From the NCBI GenBank assembly GCA_021812735.1, contig JAKAMV010000148.1, positions 1 through 14,431 on the forward strand: a stretch of 14,431 nucleotides of DNA. The letters run 5' to 3'. Origin of the DNA: Chloroflexota bacterium (lineage in GTDB: Bacteria; Chloroflexota; Limnocylindria; Limnocylindrales; CSP1-4). Position numbers and translations under genes: made by a program. The notes under the pieces are model-generated. The model ran no database searches. It was not told the DNA's origin and worked only from the letters and a program-made list of their open reading frames with translations. This document shows, piece after piece, positions 1 through 5,664 of this stretch; within the stretch, counting starts at the first letter, position 1, and each line of letters begins with the position of its first letter.

Positions 1-176
1 CCTCTCAGCCGGACGCAACATGATCCGCCGTGACAGGCAACGAGATCACACCGGACGCCGGCGACCGAGCCACCTCGGGCCCGCCTTCGCCCGTCAATCA
101 GAACGACCGGGCGCCCCTCGGGCGTCTCGTCGCCATCCTCCCTCCGCGCCCGGCTCTCCCCCCGCCGGGTTCGTAG

Positions 177-208
177 CGGCGGGGCCGGCCCTAGCGCCGG
201 CCCCGCCG
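177..208 (+). terminator. GC-rich hairpin, probable intrinsic terminator
   Basis: A perfect 13-bp inverted repeat (177-189 paired with 196-208) surrounds a 6-nt loop and is followed by TTTC. The 3' side has only a short T stretch, so termination strength is uncertain. No intact gene lies upstream within the window. It may serve a gene that ends before position 1, or it may have been left behind after gene decay. A smaller hairpin (149-154 with 164-169, 6 bp) lies just upstream. Confidence 0.55.
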
Positions 209-235
209 TTTCATACGCACGGCCGAGGGCCGGAC

Positions 236-376
236 GGCCTTCCTGTCCAGCCACGTCATCTACGAACCGATGCTCGCGAGTCGGACCTCGCCGGCATGGG
301 CGTCGCGATCCTGCTTGCAGTCGGTGGCCTGGCCGCCGGCGCGTGGGGCGTGCGACGCCGCGACCTGACCCGCTGA
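236..376 (+). pseudogene. Possible frameshifted C-terminal remnant of an ABC-2 type permease
   Basis: Two adjacent frames together read like the end of an ABC-2 family permease. One gives AFLSSHVIYEPMLAS (from 236). The other gives DLAGMGVAILLAVGGLAAG followed by a basic tail ending RRRDLTR and a stop at 374-376. A hydrophobic last helix with an Arg-Arg-Asp end is usual for the permease subunits. The switch of frame near 282 and the absence of any upstream membrane segments argue for a degraded copy. Positions 1-235 show no other convincing coding sequence. The call rests on residue pattern only, and a chance ORF cannot be excluded. Confidence 0.3.
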
Positions 377-380
377 CCTG

Positions 381-417
381 CCCAACCAGGGCTCGCGCTC
401 AGGTGCTTGTGGTTGGG
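381..417. terminator. Weak inverted repeat between convergent genes
   Basis: An 8-bp perfect stem (381-388 with 410-417, CCCAACCA/TGGTTGGG) has a 21-nt loop. It sits where the plus-strand remnant ends and overlaps the 3' end of the minus-strand methyltransferase. There is no T tract on either side. The position between convergent reading directions suggests a bidirectional terminator, but the support is weak. Confidence 0.25.
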
Positions 418-1199
418 GCTGCGATCAGCACGACGGCGCTGGGACCCGCCGCACCGAATCGCTGGATCGAGGTCACGCCGGGCCAGGCCACGTACTCTCG
501 CTCAGGGATGAGCCGAACAGCGAGGAAGCGCCACACACGCCTCAGGCTCCGCTCCCGCCAGCTGTTCCCGTCGGCCTCGAACAGCAGCACGAGAACGCCG
601 CCTGGGCGCAGCCGCTCGGCGGCCGAGGCGATCACCTGCCCGGGATCGGGCAGGTGCTCCAGCGCCCAGGCCGACGCGATGAGGTCGTAGGGTCCCGCGG
701 GCAGGGGACCCGAGCGCAGGTCGAGCGGGTCGAATGCTGCGTTGGGCATGGCGCCGAACTTCGCCCGCGCTCGGTCCAGCATCGGGGCCGACTGGTCGAC
801 GCCTGTGTACCACGCCAACGGCGCGCCGATCGCGAGCAACCGCTCGAGGACGGCCCCGGTCCCACAGGCGAGGTCGAGCACGTGGCTCCCGGGCCGGCAC
901 CAGGTCCGCAACGCATCGTCGAAAGCCCGGGTGGCGTCGCGATACAGCCAGTCGCGCCAGAGCGGCATGATCGGGTCGTACACCTGCGCGACGACCCGAT
1001 ACAGCGTTCGGGGGGTGATCGCGGCCCGCTCCAACATGTTGAGCCCGAACCCCACCTCGAGGAGGCCGAGCGCCATCCATGCGCCGGGCCCGAGCTTTCG
1101 CGCCGAGCGGCGTGAGATCCGCCTGATGCCGTCGACGACGAGGCCCACGCCGAGTAGGCGCACCAGCGGGTGTATCGGCGGCTCCGTCAGGTCGTTCAT
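399..1199 (-). CDS. Class I SAM-dependent methyltransferase with hydrophobic N-terminus
   Basis: This is a Rossmann-fold methyltransferase of about 266 aa. Counting from the chosen ATG at 1199, SAM motif I is LDLACGTG (about residues 108-115), followed by an acidic strand end (TGVDQS, about 133-138). A post-motif region YDLIASAWALEHLPDPG fits Methyltransf_11/25 small-molecule or lipid methyltransferases. Before the domain there are two hydrophobic stretches (about residues 11-25 and 39-58), suggesting membrane association. Start choice is uncertain: GTG at 1334 and ATG at 1217 are also in frame, and none has a good SD. A possible -10 (TAGAAT on the minus strand, 1301-1306) would favour the shorter forms. 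The substrate cannot be told from sequence. It is not obviously linked to the copper genes. Confidence 0.8.
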   Translation of the reverse strand: MNDLTEPPIHPLVRLLGVGLVVDGIRRISRRSARKLGPGAWMALGLLEVGFGLNMLERAAITPRTLYRVVAQVYDPIMPLWRDWLYRDATRAFDDALRTWCRPGSHVLDLACGTGAVLERLLAIGAPLAWYTGVDQSAPMLDRARAKFGAMPNAAFDPLDLRSGPLPAGPYDLIASAWALEHLPDPGQVIASAAERLRPGGVLVLLFEADGNSWRERSLRRVWRFLAVRLIPEREYVAWPGVTSIQRFGAAGPSAVVLIAAPTTST

Positions 1200-1311
1200 C
1201 GATCCGGTTCGTTTCATAGCGGCGTCGGCGACGGTCGCCCCCCAGAGGGACCCTGCGCGCACCCAGCCGTGCAAGGTCCGTGCGCTGAAGCCGCCCACCG
1301 ATTCTATTGCC

Positions 1312-1337
1312 TTACGCACCTCTGCTTTACGCACCTC
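1312..1337 (-). repeat. Direct repeat of an 11-mer, 15-bp period
   Basis: TTACGCACCTC occurs at 1312-1322 and again at 1327-1337. If the long methyltransferase ORF (GTG at 1334) is used, the copies encode overlapping VRKA-type residues. If the shorter start is used, they lie just upstream of the TAGAAT hexamer on the minus strand and could be an activator or repressor site. Confidence 0.4.
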
Positions 1338-1673
1338 GTGCTCGCCCTGAGGTCGGAGCGCTTCCCCGGCGACGTGGCGAGACCGCCGGTCGCGCAGTTG
1401 GAGGCGACCGGGGATGCGGTCCCCGTCGAGGATTGCGGTCAGCGGAGCACAGATCCAAGGGCCGGCGTCCTGCGAACGACCCCGATGCTCTCGGTGATCG
1501 CATCAACGCCGACCACCTGTACCGCCGATGCGAAGGCCACGACGGCCGCCAGCAGCCCGCCCGAAGTGCTCGTTGACGATGCCGTCTCTGCGATTCGCGG
1601 CTGACCGGCCGATCTCACCGACCCCTCGCCGCGTTCTCACCCGGCGTTCAGCAACGCGAGCGATGCTCCCGCC
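1338..1673. other. Intergenic region between divergent genes, no convincing gene
   Basis: These 336 bp separate the minus-strand methyltransferase from the plus-strand membrane protein. Several short open frames exist on both strands. A minus-strand frame ending near 1440 contains a short Ala/Val-rich hydrophobic stretch (GGLLAAVVAFASAVQVVGVD), but it has no start codon with an SD and no recognisable family. I treat the region as non-coding promoter space. No clear -35/-10 pair was identified. Confidence 0.5.
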
Positions 1674-2810
1674 ATGAACTTGGACCACGTCTCGGGACCC
1701 CGCGAGGGATCCTCAGGCTGGCTGTCGCTCGGCCAAGGCTGGCTCGGGTCGGCAGTCTTCGCCGGCCTCGCCCTCGGCCTGCTCTACGTGCCGGCGCATG
1801 ACCCGACCGCGGGGCCGTTCAGCGTCTTGGTGACCACCGCCGCCATGCTCTACGCCCTGGGACTCTCCATCGCGGGTGTGCGAATCCTGCGAGGGATGAT
1901 CCTTCGACTCGGCGGGAGCCGGGAGCCGATCGTTCTGCTCGGCACCGGCCCGGATCCGCTCACGTCGCCAGACGTCGGGGCGCGGTGGCGGCTGGCCGCG
2001 GTCGCGGCAGGTGTCGTCGGGCCGGCTGCCCTCGGCATCGTTGCCGGGTCTGCGGCTGCCGCGATGGACCCGTCCACGCCTGCCCACGCCATCTCCACCC
2101 TTGTTCTCGGTGTCAACGTCGCCGTGGCCGCCGGGGCGCTCGTCATGGTGCCTGGGTTGCCGGGTTGGGCGCTCGCGCTCGCTCTGGCCGATGCGACCGG
2201 CGCCTCCCCGGATCAGCGCCAGTCGCGCGCTGCTCGTCTGGCCCGCGCCGTCGGCGTGCCGATCCTGCTCGGGGTGATCCTCGGCGCCGTGCTCCTCGGC
2301 GACCCCATGCTGTTGGTGCTGGGCGTTGCGCTCGCCTTCCTGACGTGGACCGGTGGGCAGCTCGCTGCCCGGCAGGACGCGACGGCGAGGTTCCTCGCGG
2401 GCCACGTGGCGGGCGACCTCGCCCGGCCCATCACGACCAACGCCGGGCGTGACGAGCCGGTCGCCAGCCTGCTCGCCCGCCTCCGGACGGACGCCTCCGT
2501 CGCGCTGATCGAGGGCGGCGCCGGCATCGCCGGCGCGGTCGGGCCCCGCCAGCTCGCGGGCGTCGCTGGCGCCCGGCTGGACGACCGGTGCGCGGCGCTG
2601 ATGGTGCCGCTGGGCTCGCTCAGGATCCTCGGGCCGGCTGCCGGGGCGGTTGACGTCCTCCCGGAGCTGGCCCGTCATGGTTTCGCGCTCGTTCGCGGGA
2701 CTGATGGCCTCGGCTATGTCGAGGCCGAGGACCTCGGGCGGCAGGTCCGCGTGTGGCGGGCCATCCGCGAGCGTCGTTCAACCGACGATGTGGGGCCCCG
2801 GGAACAGTAG
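1674..2810 (+). CDS. Site-2-protease-like membrane protein lacking the zinc site, with CBS-like C-terminus
   Basis: A 378-aa integral membrane protein. Its hydrophobic segments and spacing follow the M50B/S2P family with C-terminal CBS pair (the Rip3-like group). A helix running into GVRILRGMILRLGG (about 68-81) occupies the place of the HExxH helix and its GG turn. AAGVVGPAALGI (about 111-122) fits the family's AGP loop. N148 to PGLPG (160-164) fits the NxxPGxPLDGG segment. HExxH is replaced by YALGL (60-64), and the LDGG aspartate is missing (PGWAL, 163-167). Residues about 240-360 resemble a divergent CBS pair (HVAGDLARPITT...GLGYVEAEDL). It is therefore probably a pseudo-protease with a binding or regulatory role. 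The start is ATG 1674, with a weak SD. The alignment is by eye; a plain multi-pass membrane protein is the alternative. Confidence 0.65.
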   Translation: MNLDHVSGPREGSSGWLSLGQGWLGSAVFAGLALGLLYVPAHDPTAGPFSVLVTTAAMLYALGLSIAGVRILRGMILRLGGSREPIVLLGTGPDPLTSPDVGARWRLAAVAAGVVGPAALGIVAGSAAAAMDPSTPAHAISTLVLGVNVAVAAGALVMVPGLPGWALALALADATGASPDQRQSRAARLARAVGVPILLGVILGAVLLGDPMLLVLGVALAFLTWTGGQLAARQDATARFLAGHVAGDLARPITTNAGRDEPVASLLARLRTDASVALIEGGAGIAGAVGPRQLAGVAGARLDDRCAALMVPLGSLRILGPAAGAVDVLPELARHGFALVRGTDGLGYVEAEDLGRQVRVWRAIRERRSTDDVGPREQ

Positions 2811-2850
2811 GCGACTCGCGCTGCGCGGCCGCGAGAGGCGGCGGTCGTCA

Positions 2851-2883
2851 CCCCGAGCACGGCGGTCCTCCGTTCGGTCGGGG
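2851..2883. terminator. Hairpin between convergent genes
   Basis: CCCCGA (2851-2856) pairs with TCGGGG (2878-2883), and an internal ACGG/CCGT stem (2859-2862 with 2870-2873) sits inside. It lies in the 95-bp gap between the convergent stops at 2810 and 2906. There is no T tract, so it is only a candidate bidirectional terminator. Confidence 0.3.
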
Positions 2884-2905
2884 ACCAGAGCTCCTCGGAT
2901 CTCCG

Positions 2906-3382
2906 TTAGGCCCCCTGGGCCGCCGCCGTGATGAGGAGGACCACCGTCCCGAGCGCGGCCTGGGCGCGTGCCGTCCAGACGAGAGGTGCCTCCGGCACCG
3001 GCGACTGGTCGTCTCGCCCCGCCCGGACCAGGAACCCGTCGAGCACCGAGCCGACGACGAGCATCGCCACCACCACGAGGTGCTTGACTAGCAGCAGGCC
3101 CGTCCAGGCGCCCCGTACCTGTCCCAGCCCCAGGTACCGCGGGTCCGCGGTCTGGAGGGCGATGCCGGTGGCGAGGAAGATGCCGAGCGAGGCCAGAAGC
3201 AGCGGCAGCGCGCGCCGCTCGATGGCCGCCAGCAGCAGGCCCGCCGATAGGCGGTGGGCAGCGTCGTCGCCCAGGACACGGGCGACGGCCGGGATCACGA
3301 CGACGGCCAGAAGCACGTAGTAGCCGACGAAGACGACGGTCGCCAGCAAGTGCCCCCAGAGCAGCCAAGACGCTGGTGACAT
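2906..3382 (-). CDS. CopD-like four-helix membrane protein
   Basis: A 158-aa protein with four predicted membrane helices (about residues 6-36, 57-76, 94-118 and 138-157). The pattern is that of the CopD family or the related DUF2269 proteins, which have four-helix bundles linked to copper uptake or to heme or other cofactors. WTGLLLVKHLVVVAMLVVG (about 93-111) is the typical third-helix motif. His11, His43 and His101 are possible ligands. The start is well supported: ATG at 3382 has an AGGAGGG SD 4 nt upstream, whereas the open frame extends to 3541 without another good start. The gene is divergent from the copper island, and the intergenic space holds an inverted repeat and phased TTGA repeats. 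The family call is moderate; the copper role is inferred from the neighbours. Confidence 0.7.
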   Translation of the reverse strand: MSPASWLLWGHLLATVVFVGYYVLLAVVVIPAVARVLGDDAAHRLSAGLLLAAIERRALPLLLASLGIFLATGIALQTADPRYLGLGQVRGAWTGLLLVKHLVVVAMLVVGSVLDGFLVRAGRDDQSPVPEAPLVWTARAQAALGTVVLLITAAAQGA

Positions 3383-3399
3383 CGGGCCCTCCTCGCGGG

Positions 3400-3428
3400 A
3401 GCGTGCGTGATGGCCTATGCCGCACGCT
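3400..3428. repeat. 8-bp inverted repeat in the leader of the CopD-like gene
   Basis: AGCGTGCG (3400-3407) and CGCACGCT (3421-3428) are perfect complements separated by 13 nt. The repeat lies about 18 bp upstream of the CopD-like start codon on the minus strand. It could be a repressor operator or a leader-RNA hairpin next to the SD. Confidence 0.45.
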
Positions 3429-3522
3429 GTTGGCACGCGCTGATGCCTCCGCATCGTCGAGCCGACTCCTGAGCAGGAGGTGAGTGGGAGGTGAGAGTGT
3501 CGGCCGGGCGCAGGGCCTTGCG

Positions 3523-3548
3523 TTGATCGACTCTTGACCAACGCTTGC
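3523..3548. promoter_or_regulatory. Three TTG[A/C] half-sites phased at 11 bp
   Basis: TTGA at 3523, TTGA at 3534 and TTGC at 3545 have an exact 11-bp period. Read on the minus strand, the first two form GTCAAGA-N5-TCAACG, almost the same as the site at 12635-12652. Direct half-sites one helical turn apart are typical for OmpR/PhoB-type response regulators. The site lies between the divergent CopD-like gene (3382) and the SHOCT-led copper operon (3634) and could serve either. Confidence 0.35.
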
Positions 3549-3633
3549 CCGTCCCTCCATGGCCCTCCCGGTCGCGGCGCCGGATCCTCGTCCAGGACCG
3601 GCGGTCTGCCGGCCGGCGACAGGGAGGCTCGGC

Positions 3634-3903
3634 ATGACGGGCTGGCAGATGGGGACCGACGCGTGGGTGTGGATCGGCGCGTGGGTGCTGGTCATGGCCG
3701 TGGTCGTCTGGCTCCTCGTCCGCGAGCCCCGGCGCACGCGCCACCAGGACCCCGCAGGGATCCTCCGCGCACGCTTCGCCCGGGGCGAGATCAGCGAGGA
3801 GGAGTACCGGCGCGCCGTCGCCGCCCTCGACGAGGACCCGCCGCTCCATCACGCATCGGCGCGCCGCCGCGCCGCCCGCGGCCAGGAGGCCCACCATGAC
3901 TGA
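3634..3903 (+). CDS. Small membrane-anchored SHOCT-domain protein
   Basis: An 89-aa protein. One membrane helix (about residues 12-30, WVWIGAWVLVMAVVVWLLV) is followed by a short linker and a SHOCT domain (about 41-68, AGILRARFARGEISEEEYR and on). SHOCT is a short C-terminal oligomerisation-type module found on many membrane peptides. Start: ATG 3634 has AGGGAGG (3621-3627) at ideal spacing; upstream in-frame codons lack an SD. The end overlaps the next gene by 8 bp, indicating translational coupling, so this is the first gene of the copper operon. SHOCT peptides are common beside copper efflux genes, but no biochemical role is established that I can name. The Arg/His-rich tail (about 73-89, with several His) is noteworthy. 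Confidence 0.8.
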   Translation: MTGWQMGTDAWVWIGAWVLVMAVVVWLLVREPRRTRHQDPAGILRARFARGEISEEEYRRAVAALDEDPPLHHASARRRAARGQEAHHD

Positions 3904-4468
3904 CCACGAACCGCAGCCGCCCGCCTCGCGCCGCGAGCGCAGGGAGCAGGAGCGCGAGGCCCAGCACGAGATCGTGGTCGCCCGGCGGGACGCCCGCCGC
4001 GCTGACCGCGAGCGCGCCGCCCGCCAGGACAAGCTCCGCAAGCTGGCCTTCGGAGGGATCGTCGTGGCCGTCCTCGGAGTCGGCGGCTATCTCGCGTTCG
4101 GGGACTTCCTGCGGCGGCCCGCGGACGCGGCGTCAAGCGGGATCATCGACGTCCAGAGCTCGATGGCGGGCTTCACGCCGTCCGAGATCGACGTCACCGC
4201 CGGTCAGACGGTCACCCTCAAGTGGTGGACCCAGGACGCGGCGGTGCACCTCTCGAACGGCGTCCACACGATGATCTCGCCCGACCTCGGCCTCCACGAG
4301 GAGCTGCCCGCCGAGAGCACCCGCATGATCACCTGGACGGTGCCGGACAAGCCGGGCACGTACGACGTGTACTGCGATTCGTGCTGCGGCGGGAAGGACG
4401 CCCCCCAGATGCACGGCAGGATCGTGGTGAAGGCGGCGTCGGCCGTCGTGCCGGGGACCGTCGGGTGA
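3896..4468 (+). CDS. Membrane-anchored cupredoxin resembling the CuA domain of cytochrome oxidase subunit II
   Basis: A 190-aa protein. Residues 1-48 form a highly charged cytoplasmic Arg/Glu-rich stretch, 51-70 a membrane anchor, and about 83-180 an extracytoplasmic cupredoxin. The region HTMISPDLGLHEELPAES (124-141) matches the HSWxVPxLGxKxDxxPG block of subunit II. YDVYCDSCCGG (156-166) matches the YxxxCxExCG block. H124, C160 and C164 therefore fall on CuA ligand positions (Cys-x3-Cys kept). The second CuA His is absent at its usual place; after an insertion come M172 and H173. The bridging Glu is Ser162, and an additional Cys163 is present. The ATG start has AGGAGG 6 nt upstream (3884-3889). 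It overlaps the next gene by 4 bp (GTGA). It probably binds copper outside the membrane as carrier, sensor or electron acceptor; it is too small to be an oxidase subunit. Confidence 0.75.
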   Translation: MTDHEPQPPASRRERREQEREAQHEIVVARRDARRADRERAARQDKLRKLAFGGIVVAVLGVGGYLAFGDFLRRPADAASSGIIDVQSSMAGFTPSEIDVTAGQTVTLKWWTQDAAVHLSNGVHTMISPDLGLHEELPAESTRMITWTVPDKPGTYDVYCDSCCGGKDAPQMHGRIVVKAASAVVPGTVG

Positions 4469-5319
4469 CGGCCCCGGCCGCGGGCCCGCTGCCCTCCCAC
4501 CGGACGATCGCCGGCTGGCCGCTGCCCGCCCTCCTCCTCGCCGCGATGCTCGCCGTCGTCGGGGTGACGGCCTCCCTGTACGTGCTCGCGGTGCCGTTCG
4601 AGTCCGCCGCCTTCGGCGGCCTCACGATCCCCGCGGTCCTCGCCGCAGGGTTCCTCGACGGCTTCAACCCGTGCGCGTTCGCGCTGCTGGTCCTGTTCGC
4701 GACCTTCACGCTCACGCTCGTCAACGCCGTTACCGCGAGCGGCTCCCCGACGGCCGAGGCCCGGCGGCGCCTGCTGGGCGCGGGCTCGCTGTACGTGGGC
4801 GCCGTGTTCGTGATTTACTTCGTCATCGGGATCGGGCTGCTCAGCTTCCTGGGCTGGATGGGACGCGACCACCTCGTCGCCCGCGTGGCCTCCGTCATCG
4901 CGCTCGTCATGGCCCTCTGGATGCTCAAGGACGTGCTCCTGCCGGGCGTCGGGCCGTCGATGATGGCGCCCTCTGGCACGCACGGTCGCATGCGCAAGGC
5001 GATGGAGCGGGGCGGGCTGGGCGGCATGCTGCTCGCCGGCGTCCTGGTCGGCATCTGCACGGTGCCCTGCTCTGGCGCGATGTACCTCCAGATCACGGCG
5101 GTCCTGCACGCCTCGGGAGGCGGACCAACTGGACTCGCCCTCCTCGCTCTGTACAACATCGCGTTCATCGTGCCGCTCGTCGCGATGCTGCTCGCGGTGA
5201 GCAACCGTCGGGTGCTCGGCCAGGTTGGCCGCTGGAACCGCGCCAACTCGCCGTGGGTCAAGGCCGGGATCGCGGTCGCGATCATCGCGATGAGCTTCGG
5301 CCTGATGGTGTCGATGTGA
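4465..5319 (+). CDS. CcdA/DsbD-type thiol-disulfide reductant transporter
   Basis: A 284-aa membrane protein of the cytochrome c biogenesis CcdA family. It carries reducing equivalents from cytoplasmic thioredoxin across the membrane. The family signature cysteines are visible: C70 in GFLDGFNPCAFALL and C202 in VGICTVPCSG (C198 is extra). About six to seven hydrophobic helices span residues 20-44, 55-88, 105-131, 138-160, 186-215, 222-245 and 266-283. Start: GTG at 4465 overlaps the previous stop as GTGA, typical of coupled genes; the frame is open further upstream but there it shadows the cupredoxin gene. It overlaps the next HMA gene in the same way. Placed directly after a cupredoxin with three cysteines and before HMA proteins, it probably keeps metal-binding thiols reduced. 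No cytochrome c or heme-lyase gene is present. Confidence 0.85.
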   Translation: MTAPAAGPLPSHRTIAGWPLPALLLAAMLAVVGVTASLYVLAVPFESAAFGGLTIPAVLAAGFLDGFNPCAFALLVLFATFTLTLVNAVTASGSPTAEARRRLLGAGSLYVGAVFVIYFVIGIGLLSFLGWMGRDHLVARVASVIALVMALWMLKDVLLPGVGPSMMAPSGTHGRMRKAMERGGLGGMLLAGVLVGICTVPCSGAMYLQITAVLHASGGGPTGLALLALYNIAFIVPLVAMLLAVSNRRVLGQVGRWNRANSPWVKAGIAVAIIAMSFGLMVSM

Positions 5320-5609
5320 GCGCCCCGGCCGAGCTCCAGGTCGTGCGCTTCCCGGTGCGGGGCATGACCTGCGGCTCCTGCGTCAGCCGCATCGTCCTCT
5401 CGGTCTCGAGAGTCCCCGGGGTCGCGAAGGTGTCCGTCGACCTCCGCCGCGAGACCGCGACCGTCCGCCGCGAGCCCTCCCGCGCCCCCGACGGGGCGCT
5501 CGCGGCGGCGGTCGCCGCCGCCGGCTACGAGGCGGACCTCGGCTCGGCCGAGGTGCTGCCGGAGGGTTCTGACCGCGGCCTGCTCGAGCGGCTTCTGGGC
5601 CGCCGGTGA
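5316..5609 (+). CDS. HMA-domain copper chaperone (CopZ-like)
   Basis: A 97-aa soluble protein with one heavy-metal-associated domain at about residues 8-75. The metal site is GMTCGSC (17-23, with C19 and C22). The ferredoxin-like fold pattern follows: VPGVAKVSVDLRRETATV, then AAAVAAAGYEA. A charged tail of about 20 residues ends in LLERLLGRR. Such proteins carry Cu(I) to P1B-ATPases or other cuproproteins. The GTG start at 5316 overlaps the ccdA-like stop as GTGA; no SD of its own is obvious, so translation is probably coupled. It is one of three HMA domains in this locus; the others are in the fusion protein and in CopA, with GMTCRSC and GMTCASC sites. A 7-bp hairpin without T tract (5626-5632 with 5642-5648) follows the stop. 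Confidence 0.85.
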   Translation: MSAPAELQVVRFPVRGMTCGSCVSRIVLSVSRVPGVAKVSVDLRRETATVRREPSRAPDGALAAAVAAAGYEADLGSAEVLPEGSDRGLLERLLGRR

Positions 5610-5664
5610 TCCTTCTCGTTGTGATCGCCGTCCGTCCCGTCGACGGCGACGAGCAGGCGTCCTG

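Noticed and set aside
4222..4464. N-terminal extension of the CcdA-like reading frame
   Set aside because: The stretch lies entirely over the cupredoxin gene, translates to Arg/His-rich low-complexity residues, and a GTG with typical GTGA overlap exists at 4465.
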